In this document: positions 25,734 through 33,738 of the stretch, one piece after another
Numbering within the stretch: the first letter of the stretch is position 1
Layout: each line of letters starts with the position of its first letter
Assembly (NCBI GenBank): GCA_022823865.1
Contig: JAJEHF010000104.1
Span: 30,866-94,865, forward strand
Source: Bryobacterales bacterium
GTDB taxonomy: Bacteria > Acidobacteriota > Terriglobia > Bryobacterales > UBA6623
Length of the DNA stretch: 64,000 nucleotides
Direction of reading: 5' to 3'
Notes under the pieces: model-generated
Databases searched by the model: none
The model's input: the letters and a program-made list of their open reading frames with translations, nothing else
Told to the model about the DNA's origin: nothing
Program-made: the position numbers and the translations under genes

Positions 25734-26803
25734 TGCTTCGCTTTGATCGCGTGCTGATCTGGACGATCCTCTCGATGGTGCTATTCGGGCTGTTGATGGT
25801 CTACAGCGCCACGGCCTCCACCGGGATCTCGGGTTCGGCACATTTCGTGAAGCAGCTGATTGCCGCCGTGATCGGGCTGGCCCTGATGTACGGGCTGATG
25901 TTCGTCAACTACCGATCGTTGCAGGACCCGCGGGTCGTCTACGCGGTATTGGCCATCGCCGTGCTGATGCTGGTGGTGGCAGCGGGCTTGGGCACAGGGG
26001 CGAACACGCGGCGATTCCTCCGATTGGGCCCGCTCTCGCTGCAACCATCGGAACTGGCCAAGCCCGCGATCATCCTGTACTTGGCGTATCACTTCGACCG
26101 CTGCCGGGCCAAGGTGCATCTGGGACGGACGCTGCTGATGCCGGTTCTGGTGGTTTCCCTGCTGGCTGGCCTGATCATCGCCGGCAGGGACTTCGGCACG
26201 ACGGCCTGCTTGGTGCTCTTGGCCGGCACCTTGATCTTTCTGGCCGGAGTGCCGCTCCGCAGGCTTGCTTCCGCGGCGCTCGCCGCGGTGGCGCTGCTGA
26301 GCGGGTTCGTGTTGATGGAGCCCTACCGCGTGAAGCGGCTGCTGGTGTTCCTTGACCCAGAAGCGGATCCCTTGGGCGGTGGCTTCCAAATCATCCAATC
26401 TAGGATCGCTGTCGGATCGGGGGGCCTGCTGGGCAAGGGTTGGATGGCCGGCAAGCAGAAGATGGACTTCCTGCCCGAGGCGCATTCGGACTTCATGTTC
26501 GCCATGGTTGGCGAGGAGCTCGGCCTGATCGGCACGGTGCTTCTGGTGGCGGGCTTTGCGGTGATCTTGTGGCGCGGCTTGCGCGCCGCCACGAACGCTC
26601 CCGATCGTTTCGGCTTCTACTTGGCCGCCGGGGTCACGGTGATGATCGCGAGCCAAGCCATGCTCAACATGGGAGTGGTGCTGGGCATGCTCCCGACCAA
26701 GGGAATGCCGCTTCCGTTCATCAGCTACGGCGGGTCTTCGCTCTGGACGACACTCGCGGCTTCAGGCGGGTTGCTGTCCGTCAGCAGGTTGAGCCAGTCA
26801 TGA
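25724..26803 (+). CDS. ftsW: Lipid II polymerase FtsW (SEDS family)
   Basis: 359 residues, about ten membrane helices. SEDS landmarks include LLMVYSATASTG in the first helix, LQPSELAKPAIILYLAY, GRDFGTTACLVLLAGT and the C-terminal GMLPTKGMPLPFISYGGSS. It polymerises glycan strands at the septum with FtsI. The start at 25724 lies within murD; ATG 25733 is an alternative. Overlaps murG by 4 nt. Confidence 0.96.
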   Translation: MPLMLRFDRVLIWTILSMVLFGLLMVYSATASTGISGSAHFVKQLIAAVIGLALMYGLMFVNYRSLQDPRVVYAVLAIAVLMLVVAAGLGTGANTRRFLRLGPLSLQPSELAKPAIILYLAYHFDRCRAKVHLGRTLLMPVLVVSLLAGLIIAGRDFGTTACLVLLAGTLIFLAGVPLRRLASAALAAVALLSGFVLMEPYRVKRLLVFLDPEADPLGGGFQIIQSRIAVGSGGLLGKGWMAGKQKMDFLPEAHSDFMFAMVGEELGLIGTVLLVAGFAVILWRGLRAATNAPDRFGFYLAAGVTVMIASQAMLNMGVVLGMLPTKGMPLPFISYGGSSLWTTLAASGGLLSVSRLSQS

Positions 26804-27906
26804 CGCGGTCCACTACAGAGCGGTGCGTGCTGATCGCCGCCGGAGGCACCGGCGGACACGTCATTCCGGGCTTGGAAGTGGCCAAGGAGCTGCGTCAGCG
26901 GGGATGGGTGTGCGTGTTTGTCGGCACGGCCCGCGGCTTCGAGAATCGGCTGGTCCCGGCCGCCGGATTCGACCTGCGGCACGTGCCTATCGGAGCGTTG
27001 AACCGCGTGTCGCTGCGCCGGCGCCTGGCCACCCTGCTGTTGTTGCCCGCCGCGCTGTCCGCAGCGGCAGGCTTGGTTCGCAGGTACCGGCCCGCGGCCG
27101 CTCTCAGCTTGGGCGGGTACGCGGCCGGCCCCCTGGTGCTGGCCAGTGCGCTGCTGGACGTGCCGCTCGTCCTGCTCGAGCCCAATGCCCGGCCCGGCCT
27201 GGCCAATCGCATGGCGGCGCTGGTAGCGCGGCGGGCGCTGGTATGCCACCCAAGGGCTGCGAACAGATTCCGAGCCGCCTCCTGCCAGTTGGCGAGACTG
27301 CCGGTCCGCAAGGAATTCTTCGAGGCGCGGGAAAAGGCGCCTGGCGAGCCCTTTACAGTGCTCATCCTGGGCGGCAGCCAAGGCGCGGTCCGCTTGAACG
27401 AAGCCGCCTTGGAGGCGGTCCGAATCTGGCGCGGCGAGGGCCGGCAGTGCCCGCGCTTGCTGCACCAGACCGGCGAGCGAGATGCCGAGGGGGTGTCGGC
27501 CGCCTATCGCGAAGCTGGCGTTGAGGCCGAAGCTGCGGCCTTCTTCGACAACATGCCGCGGCTGTTCTCTCAGGCCGACCTCGTGGTCTGCCGGGCTGGC
27601 GCGTCGGTCATTGCCGAGCTGTGCGCCGCCAGCAAGCCGGCAGTGCTGGTGCCGTTTCCGTTCGCGGCGGACAACCACCAGCAGGCGAACGGGGCCGCCG
27701 TCGCCGATGCGGGCGGCGCGCTCTTGTGCGACGACTCGGAATGGACGGGCGAGCGCATGGTGCGCGAGATTGACGCCCTTTCCGCAGACCCCAGCCGCTT
27801 GCAGCGCATGTCCCGCGCGCTCGCCAAGCTGTCCCCGAGGGGGGCGGCCGAAGACGCGGCCGACGCGGTCGCGCAGGCCGCTGCGCGATCAGGAGGACTG
27901 AACTAG
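26800..27906 (+). CDS. murG: Lipid II synthase MurG (GlcNAc transferase)
   Basis: 368 residues from ATG 26800 overlapping the ftsW stop. A GT-B fold with GGTGGHVIPGLEVAKELRQR at the N-terminus, SLGGYAAGPLVLAS, LILGGSQGAVRLNEAAL and the donor-site PFPFAADNHQQANG. It transfers GlcNAc to lipid I at the inner face of the membrane to give lipid II. The upstream extension of the frame to 26440 lies in ftsW and is not real. Confidence 0.97.
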   Translation: MTRSTTERCVLIAAGGTGGHVIPGLEVAKELRQRGWVCVFVGTARGFENRLVPAAGFDLRHVPIGALNRVSLRRRLATLLLLPAALSAAAGLVRRYRPAAALSLGGYAAGPLVLASALLDVPLVLLEPNARPGLANRMAALVARRALVCHPRAANRFRAASCQLARLPVRKEFFEAREKAPGEPFTVLILGGSQGAVRLNEAALEAVRIWRGEGRQCPRLLHQTGERDAEGVSAAYREAGVEAEAAAFFDNMPRLFSQADLVVCRAGASVIAELCAASKPAVLVPFPFAADNHQQANGAAVADAGGALLCDDSEWTGERMVREIDALSADPSRLQRMSRALAKLSPRGAAEDAADAVAQAAARSGGLN

Positions 27907-27908
27907 CG

Positions 27909-29369
27909 ATGCCCTTCAACAAGGAAGCGTTCCAGCAGAGGCGGCTGCATTTCATCGGCATCGGTGGCATCGGCATGAGCGGGATTGCCGAAATCCTGCT
28001 CAACCTCGGCTACACCGTGACCGGCTCGGATCTGCGCGAATCGCCGATCGTGAGTCGGCTGCGCGAACTGGGAGCCACGATCTGGGTCGGGCACAGCGCC
28101 GACCAAGTCGGCCAGGCCGAGGCTGTGGTCACCAGCTCCGCCATTCCGGCCAACAATCCGGAATTGGCGGAGGCGCGCCGCCGGAAGCTTCCAGTGATTG
28201 CCCGAGGCGAGCTGCTGGCCGAGCTGATGCGCGTGAAGTACGGCATCGCGGTGGCGGGCAGCCATGGCAAGACCAGCACCTCGTCGATCTGCGCGGCGAT
28301 TCTGGGCGCAGGCGGCAAGGATCCCACCGTGGTGATTGGCGGGCGGGTTGCCTCGATTGGCTCCAGCGCGCGCCTCGGCCAAGGCGACTACCTGTTGGTC
28401 GAAGCCGACGAGTCCGACGGCTCTTTCTTGGCGCTGGATCCGATCATTGGCGTCATCACCAACATTGACCGCGAGCACATGGATCACTACGGCACTGACG
28501 AGGAGCTGCTCAAGGCCTTCGAGGCCTTCGGCAACAACGTGCCCTTCTACGGTGCGGTGATCGTCTGCTCGGACGACCCGCGCGCTCGCTATGTTGCCGA
28601 GCGCCTTCGCCGGCGCTGCGTGACCTACGGTCTGCGCGAAGTCTCGCCCACCGCCGACTTCGTGGCCGACCAGGTCGAGCTTGGCAACGGCGAGGTGTCG
28701 TTCGACCTCGAGCGGGAAGGACGGAGCCTCGGCCGGTTCCACGTTCGCGGCGTGGGCCTGCACACCGTGCGCAACGCCACGGCCGCCATCGCCGTCGGCC
28801 TTGAACTGGGGCTATCGCCCGATCAGGTCCGCGCCGGGCTCGACGACTTTCGCGGCGTCGACCGGCGCTTCCAGACGCGCGGTGTCGAACGCGGCATTGC
28901 TGTCATTGATGACTACGGGCACCATCCCACCGAAATCCGGGCGACCCTCGCAGCGGCCGCCTCGTGCGGATTCCACGCGGTGAACGTGATATTCCAGCCG
29001 CACCGCTACAGCCGCACGGAAGATCTCGCGGCCGAGTTCGCCGAGTGTTTCGGGCAAGCGGACCGGCTCTGGGTGGTTGACATCTACGCTGCCGGGGAAG
29101 ATCCCGTTCCCGGCGTGTCGAGCCCTTGGCTGGTCGGCGAGATCTTGCGATCCGGGCATCGCGGCGTCGACTACTGTCCCACCATGGAGGACGCTGTCGA
29201 TCAAGCCCTCGCCACCGTCGGGCCGGGCGAAGCCCTGATCACGTTCGGTGCCGGGAACGTCTGGATGGCGGGCGAGGAACTGTTGAAGCGGCTCCGCGGC
29301 AAGGACAGCGCGAAGGGTCCGGGAGTTCGCGTCTCCCAAGCGCGGGGCAAGGAGAAGAATCGATCGTGA
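27909..29369 (+). CDS. murC: UDP-MurNAc:L-alanine ligase MurC
   Basis: 486 residues. HFIGIGGIGMSGIAEILLNL, P-loop VAGSHGKTSTSSICAAIL, SDGSFLALDPIIGVITNID and VIDDYGHHPTEIRATL are all MurC signatures. It starts the stem peptide by adding L-alanine. In many bacteria murB and ddl follow murC; here ftsQ follows directly with a GTGA overlap, so both must be elsewhere. Confidence 0.97.
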   Translation: MPFNKEAFQQRRLHFIGIGGIGMSGIAEILLNLGYTVTGSDLRESPIVSRLRELGATIWVGHSADQVGQAEAVVTSSAIPANNPELAEARRRKLPVIARGELLAELMRVKYGIAVAGSHGKTSTSSICAAILGAGGKDPTVVIGGRVASIGSSARLGQGDYLLVEADESDGSFLALDPIIGVITNIDREHMDHYGTDEELLKAFEAFGNNVPFYGAVIVCSDDPRARYVAERLRRRCVTYGLREVSPTADFVADQVELGNGEVSFDLEREGRSLGRFHVRGVGLHTVRNATAAIAVGLELGLSPDQVRAGLDDFRGVDRRFQTRGVERGIAVIDDYGHHPTEIRATLAAAASCGFHAVNVIFQPHRYSRTEDLAAEFAECFGQADRLWVVDIYAAGEDPVPGVSSPWLVGEILRSGHRGVDYCPTMEDAVDQALATVGPGEALITFGAGNVWMAGEELLKRLRGKDSAKGPGVRVSQARGKEKNRS

Positions 29370-30226
29370 AGCAGCCAGTGAACGGCAAGGCCGAGACAGC
29401 CGAGATTTCGAGAGAGCGCCGGGGCTCGCCGGCAGCGAGCGCTGGCAGCGGCCCGCAGCCTGGCGCCGCGCACAAGCGCGCCGTGTTGCTTTCGGGCTGC
29501 CTGTTGGCAGTGCTGGCTGTCTCTTGGTGGCACGCACAGGAGGCTCTCCTGCGGGCCGCAGTCTTTCAGCTCTCCCCGGACGGGTCGTGGTTGACGGTCG
29601 ACGGCGTCGAGACCCGGGACGAATCCGAAGTGGCGGCCGTTTTCGAACCTGATCACGGCCAGAGCTTGGCCTCGGTGGACGTTTCGGAGCGGCGCCAGCA
29701 GTTGCTGGCTATCCACTGGGTCAGAGAGGCCCGCGTGTCCAAGGTCTGGCCAAACGCAGTCCGAGTGGTCGTGCGCGAGCGCGCACCGGTGGCATTGGTG
29801 CCGCTAGCCGGGGGCGAAGCGGTCCGCATGATCGATGCGGACGGCGTACTGCTGGAGTACCGCAGCGCAGGCGGTTATGGCCTTCCTGTAATGACGGGCA
29901 TTGACGCGGAGATGGACTTGAGGGCGCGCCAGGATCGCGTCAAGCTCTTCATGGCGGTGATGGACGCCTGCAGCGTGCAGCGCTTTAGCGAGCGGGTGTC
30001 GGAGATCAATGTCGCTGATCTGGAAAACGCCCTCGTCCTGGCCAAGCACGAGGGTCGACTGGTCAGGCTTGAGATGGGCAACGACCACCTGCGCCACCGC
30101 GTGGAGATGTTCCTCAACGGCGTCGACAGCTGGCAGTCCGCTCTCGGCCCGTTGAAGTCGGTCAACTTGCGCTTGGAAGGTCAGATTCCCGTGGTGCTCG
30201 ATCTCGGCGGAGACAGACAGTCATGA
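29366..30226 (+). CDS. ftsQ: Cell division protein FtsQ
   Basis: 286 residues from GTG 29366, which overlaps the murC stop (GTGA). A basic/Gly-rich cytoplasmic tail (about 1-37) and one membrane helix (about 38-54, AVLLSGCLLAVLAVSWW) precede a POTRA domain with VSKVWPNAVRVVVRERAPVA, the FtsQ signature, and then the beta domain. It links FtsL and the late divisome in the periplasm. Overlaps ftsA by 4 nt. Confidence 0.93.
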   Translation: MKQPVNGKAETAEISRERRGSPAASAGSGPQPGAAHKRAVLLSGCLLAVLAVSWWHAQEALLRAAVFQLSPDGSWLTVDGVETRDESEVAAVFEPDHGQSLASVDVSERRQQLLAIHWVREARVSKVWPNAVRVVVRERAPVALVPLAGGEAVRMIDADGVLLEYRSAGGYGLPVMTGIDAEMDLRARQDRVKLFMAVMDACSVQRFSERVSEINVADLENALVLAKHEGRLVRLEMGNDHLRHRVEMFLNGVDSWQSALGPLKSVNLRLEGQIPVVLDLGGDRQS

Positions 30227-31458
30227 CGGACAAACCGAACACTTTCGTAGGCCTCGACATGAGCGGGGCGCTGACCCGCTGCTTGGTCGCCGTGGCCAAC
30301 GGGGAGCAGCTGAGGTACTTGAGTTGCGGCGTCATGCCTCCGGCGCGCTGGGACAGAGGCGAAGCAGCTGCCAAGGATGCCACTGCAGAGTCCGTATACG
30401 AAGTGATCCGCGAGGCCGAGGAGAGCGGCGGAGTCACCATCGTCTCGGTAGTGGTGGGCGTCGGCGCCGCGGGCGTGGCGAGCCACTTGGTCCATACGGG
30501 CGTCACGCTGCCGGACGGCGAGGCCAAGATCCGGCCGAGCGACGTGCAAGCCGTGATCGCAAAGGCCGAGCAGGGCTTGTTGCACCGCGGGACGACGGCG
30601 CTGCAGCTTGTCCCGCTGGAGTTCATCGCGGGCCCGTGCAGCGGCCTCCGCGACCCGATCGGCTATCCGGCCAGTCGGCTCGAGGCGTTTGTGCGGATCG
30701 TGTCAATGCGCAAGAGCGAGCACGACAGCGTGGGCGCCATGGTGAATGAGGCCGGCGTTGGCGTCAAGGACACCGTCTTGGGTGGATTCGCCGCCGCTTT
30801 TGGCGCGCTCACTCAGGCAGAAATGGTCGAGGGCGTAGCCCACATCGACTTCGGCAAGGCTGCCAGCAGCCTGACGGTGTACCGTCGGGGCTGCTTGCGG
30901 CTGGCCATTGGGCTGCCCATCGGGCGGGACGACCTGGTGGAGGACATCGCCCGGTCCCTCAAGACGTCCACCGCGGTGGCGTCGTCACTAATTACCGATT
31001 TCGGCAGGATCGAGTTCGATCTTGGGCAGGAGGGGGCGTTGGTCTTCGTGCCCGGACCCGACCCGAAGGACCCGGTCGGGTCCGGGGCGATGCGCTCATG
31101 CAACCTGGTGAACAGGATCATCACGCGCCGCGTGAATGACTGCCTTCAGATGGCGCACGAGGAGATCAGAAAGATCGCCGTGCAAGGCGATGCCGTGCGC
31201 TCTCTCGTGCTCACCGGTGACATGGCAGCGCTGCCGGGCATCCAGAAACGGGCTAGGGACGTGCTGCGCTTGAGCACGCGCGTTGGCCTGCCATCCAAGT
31301 TGCACAACTTACCGCCGGCGTTGCAACACCCGGGCTGGGCTTGCGCCGCCGGTGCGGTTCTGTACGCGCACAGACTTGCGTACTGGCAAGAGAGGAACAC
31401 GAACAAGCAGGAGCGGCTTGCTAGCAGCGGCCTGCGACAGGAGGAGAGAGTACTATGA
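30223..31458 (+). CDS. ftsA: Cell division protein FtsA
   Basis: 411 residues of the actin/HSP70 fold. FVGLDMSGALTRCLVAV is the phosphate-1 strand, VAHIDFGKAASSLTVYRRG phosphate-2, and VRSLVLTGDMAALPGI the adenosine region. The SHS2/1C subdomain lies between. FtsA polymerises on the membrane and anchors FtsZ. The C-terminus (RLASSGLRQEERVL) is not an obvious amphipathic membrane helix, so membrane attachment deserves a check. Overlaps ftsZ by 4 nt. Confidence 0.95.
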   Translation: MTDKPNTFVGLDMSGALTRCLVAVANGEQLRYLSCGVMPPARWDRGEAAAKDATAESVYEVIREAEESGGVTIVSVVVGVGAAGVASHLVHTGVTLPDGEAKIRPSDVQAVIAKAEQGLLHRGTTALQLVPLEFIAGPCSGLRDPIGYPASRLEAFVRIVSMRKSEHDSVGAMVNEAGVGVKDTVLGGFAAAFGALTQAEMVEGVAHIDFGKAASSLTVYRRGCLRLAIGLPIGRDDLVEDIARSLKTSTAVASSLITDFGRIEFDLGQEGALVFVPGPDPKDPVGSGAMRSCNLVNRIITRRVNDCLQMAHEEIRKIAVQGDAVRSLVLTGDMAALPGIQKRARDVLRLSTRVGLPSKLHNLPPALQHPGWACAAGAVLYAHRLAYWQERNTNKQERLASSGLRQEERVL

Positions 31459-32834
31459 CTGACATTCGCGAACCGGTATCGATGACGATCGAACCAGTCG
31501 AAGCCACCGAGAAACCGGCCGATGACAAGGTGAAGTTCATCCTGGAGCAGGTGCCGAAAAGCGCCATCTGCATCAAGGTAGTTGGCATCGGCGGCTGCGG
31601 GGGCAACGTCCTCGACACTCTGATTGCGAACGGAATAGACCAAGTCGACTACGTCGCTGTCAACACGGACGAGCAGGCCTTGCAGACCTGCTCCGCGCCC
31701 ACCAAGTTGCAGATCGGCCAGCGCACGACCCAAGGCCACGGCACCGGCTCGAATCCAGAGGTCGGGAAGCAGTCGGCACTGGAGAACACGGAGGACCTCA
31801 CCGAGCTGCTCGGTGACGCCGACATGGTCTTCCTCGTCACCGGCTTGGGTGGCGGCACGGGAACGGGCGCCGCGCCCGTGATCGCGTCGCTGGCCAAGCA
31901 AATGGGCGCGCTCACCGTCGCCACCGCGATCAAGCCGTTCGCATTCGAGGGCTCGCGCCGTGCCCGCATCGCGGACGACGGCCTGGACAGGCTGGTCGAA
32001 AACGTGGACACCACCATCACGATCCAGAACGAGCGGCTCTTGGGCCAGGTCGAGTCTGGCACGGGCTTCTTCGAGGGCTTCCAAGCGGCGCACCAGATTG
32101 TTTCCGACACGCTCCAAGGCGTCACGGCCATTCTGGGCAAGCGGGGCATCATGAATACTGACTTCGCTGATGTCAGGGCCGTGCTCGAGGAAGCTGGCAT
32201 GGCCGTCGTGGGCACCGCCCAGCGCAGCGGGCGCGATGCCGCGATGCAGGCGGCCCGGGATGCGATCGCGAGCCCTGTCATGGAAGCCGAGGGCTTGGTG
32301 CGGGCGCGCAAGGTGCTCGTGAACATCACCGGTTCGACCAAGTTCGGGATGCATGACGCCACCGAGGCCCTGCAGTTGGTCCAGCGAGAGATCTCGTCGG
32401 ACGCGGAGCTGATCATTGGCGTCGTTCAGGACGACTCGATGGGCGAGATGGTCAGGGTGATGATGATCGCATCCGGCTTCGCGCAGCAGAATTTCGAGCT
32501 CCGCCCGGAGAACGAAGGGCGGGCAAGTGTCGTGTCCGACGCGCGCGCAGGCTCTGCGTGGCAGTCCGAGCGCGCTGTCGAACTGCTCCAGAACGATTCG
32601 TTGCCGGAAATGGCTCCCGAGGCATCGGTTCATGACGGCGAGTCAGAGCCGGGGATGGCGCTGCCCGCCGACGGCGAGCCCGCCGTGCAGCCGCAAGTCG
32701 CAGCCAACGGCTCCAACGGGAACGCCGACGAGCCGCTGGGCTTGATGCCTCCGCCCGCCGTCGCGGCTCAAGAGGCTGACCAAGAAGGCCGAGCGCGGAC
32801 CGGATTTTTCGGCCGGCGGTCGCTCTTCCGCTAG
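31455..32834 (+). CDS. ftsZ: Cell division GTPase FtsZ
   Basis: 459 residues. An N-terminal extension of about 33 residues precedes VVGIGGCGGNVLDTL. The tubulin signature LGGGTGTGAAPVIASLAKQ and the T7 synergy loop MNTDFADVRAVLEEAG are intact, so a functional GTPase is expected. A disordered acidic linker of about 110 residues follows. The last residues are RTGFFGRRSLFR; the usual C-terminal peptide (D-x-P-x-F-L-R-type) that binds FtsA and other partners is not recognisable. Last gene of the dcw operon; a -10 element for the next gene begins 57 nt later. Confidence 0.96.
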   Translation: MTDIREPVSMTIEPVEATEKPADDKVKFILEQVPKSAICIKVVGIGGCGGNVLDTLIANGIDQVDYVAVNTDEQALQTCSAPTKLQIGQRTTQGHGTGSNPEVGKQSALENTEDLTELLGDADMVFLVTGLGGGTGTGAAPVIASLAKQMGALTVATAIKPFAFEGSRRARIADDGLDRLVENVDTTITIQNERLLGQVESGTGFFEGFQAAHQIVSDTLQGVTAILGKRGIMNTDFADVRAVLEEAGMAVVGTAQRSGRDAAMQAARDAIASPVMEAEGLVRARKVLVNITGSTKFGMHDATEALQLVQREISSDAELIIGVVQDDSMGEMVRVMMIASGFAQQNFELRPENEGRASVVSDARAGSAWQSERAVELLQNDSLPEMAPEASVHDGESEPGMALPADGEPAVQPQVAANGSNGNADEPLGLMPPPAVAAQEADQEGRARTGFFGRRSLFR

Positions 32835-32890
32835 GTGCCGGCGGCGACCGACGCGGGCGGCCCTGTCCATGCGACGGGCCCCCGCCGAGG

Positions 32891-32899
32891 TGCTATAAC
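32891..32899 (+). promoter_or_regulatory. Extended -10 element (TGCTATAAC) for the NIPSNAP gene
   Basis: TATAAC at 32894-32899 with TG one base upstream. Exactly 7 nt separate it from ATG 32907, predicting a leaderless mRNA. There is no -35 or ribosome site in the GC-rich flank. Confidence 0.5.
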
Positions 32900-32906
32900 G
32901 GTCTAC

Positions 32907-33689
32907 ATGGACAGACGCAATTTCCTAGCGACATCTTCGGCTGCCGGGCTGGCGGCTGGGTCTGCTGCCGCGGCCGACGAAGCTGGCGGCGAGAACCAGA
33001 TCTTTGAGATCCGCTGCTATAAGCTGCGCTACTCGAAGTCCGACCAGTTCGGGCGACTGACGCGGTTCTTGGAGCAGGAGCACCTGCCGATGACGAAGCG
33101 GGTGGGACTGGTGCAGGGCTATTTCCGCGTGACCCTAGGAGAGTTCACGCCGCGAGTCTACACGCTGTCCGCGTACGACTCGCTGGCGGACATGGGCGAT
33201 AAGCTCGCTGCCCAGCGCGCGGACAAGGATTGGGGCAAGGCTGCCTCCGAATTCGGATCCCACGACCATGCTCCCTACGACCGCGTGGAGAGCTGGCTGC
33301 TGCGGGCCTTTGATGGAATGAAGGCGATCGAGGTGCCGCCGGCAGCGGAGAGCGGACGCGTCTTCGACCTGCGGATCTACGAGCAGGAGACGGTGCGGGA
33401 CACGCAGGAGAAAATGCGGATGTTCAACGAGGAAGAGATCCAGATCTTCCGCGACTGCAGCATCCATCCGGTGTTCTTCGGCGAGACGATCGTGGGCTCG
33501 CACATGCCCAGCTTGATTTACATGTCGCACTACGCCGACATGGAAGCTCGCGCCAAGGCTTGGTCGACGTTCGGCCGTAGCGAGGCTTGGAACCGGATCA
33601 AGGTCACGCCGGGCTGGAGCAACGCGGAGATCGTTTCCACGGTGTCGAACATCCATCTGGCCGGACTGCCGTTCTCGCCAATTCGCTAG
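32907..33689 (+). CDS. NIPSNAP-family protein with Tat signal peptide
   Basis: 260 residues from ATG 32907. A twin-arginine type signal (DRRNFLATSSAAGLAAGSAA) predicts export in folded form. Two NIPSNAP (dimeric ferredoxin-like) repeats follow: QIFEIRCYKLRYSKSDQFGR at the first and VFDLRIYEQETVRDTQEKM at the second. NIPSNAP proteins in this setting accompany sugar or sulfated-substrate degradation clusters, but no reaction is established. It is 49 nt before the sulfatase. Upstream in-frame codons lie before the predicted transcription start. Confidence 0.88.
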   Translation: MDRRNFLATSSAAGLAAGSAAAADEAGGENQIFEIRCYKLRYSKSDQFGRLTRFLEQEHLPMTKRVGLVQGYFRVTLGEFTPRVYTLSAYDSLADMGDKLAAQRADKDWGKAASEFGSHDHAPYDRVESWLLRAFDGMKAIEVPPAAESGRVFDLRIYEQETVRDTQEKMRMFNEEEIQIFRDCSIHPVFFGETIVGSHMPSLIYMSHYADMEARAKAWSTFGRSEAWNRIKVTPGWSNAEIVSTVSNIHLAGLPFSPIR

Positions 33690-33725
33690 CGCACCTTTTT
33701 CGACCGCACCACGTCGCAGCCCGCC

Positions 33726-33731
33726 TACAAT
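33726..33731 (+). promoter_or_regulatory. -10 element (TACAAT) placed for a leaderless sulfatase mRNA
   Basis: TACAAT is followed by exactly 7 nt and then ATG 33739. The in-frame ATG at 33730 overlaps the element and so is unlikely to be the start. Confidence 0.45.
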
Positions 33732-33738
33732 GTGGGCC

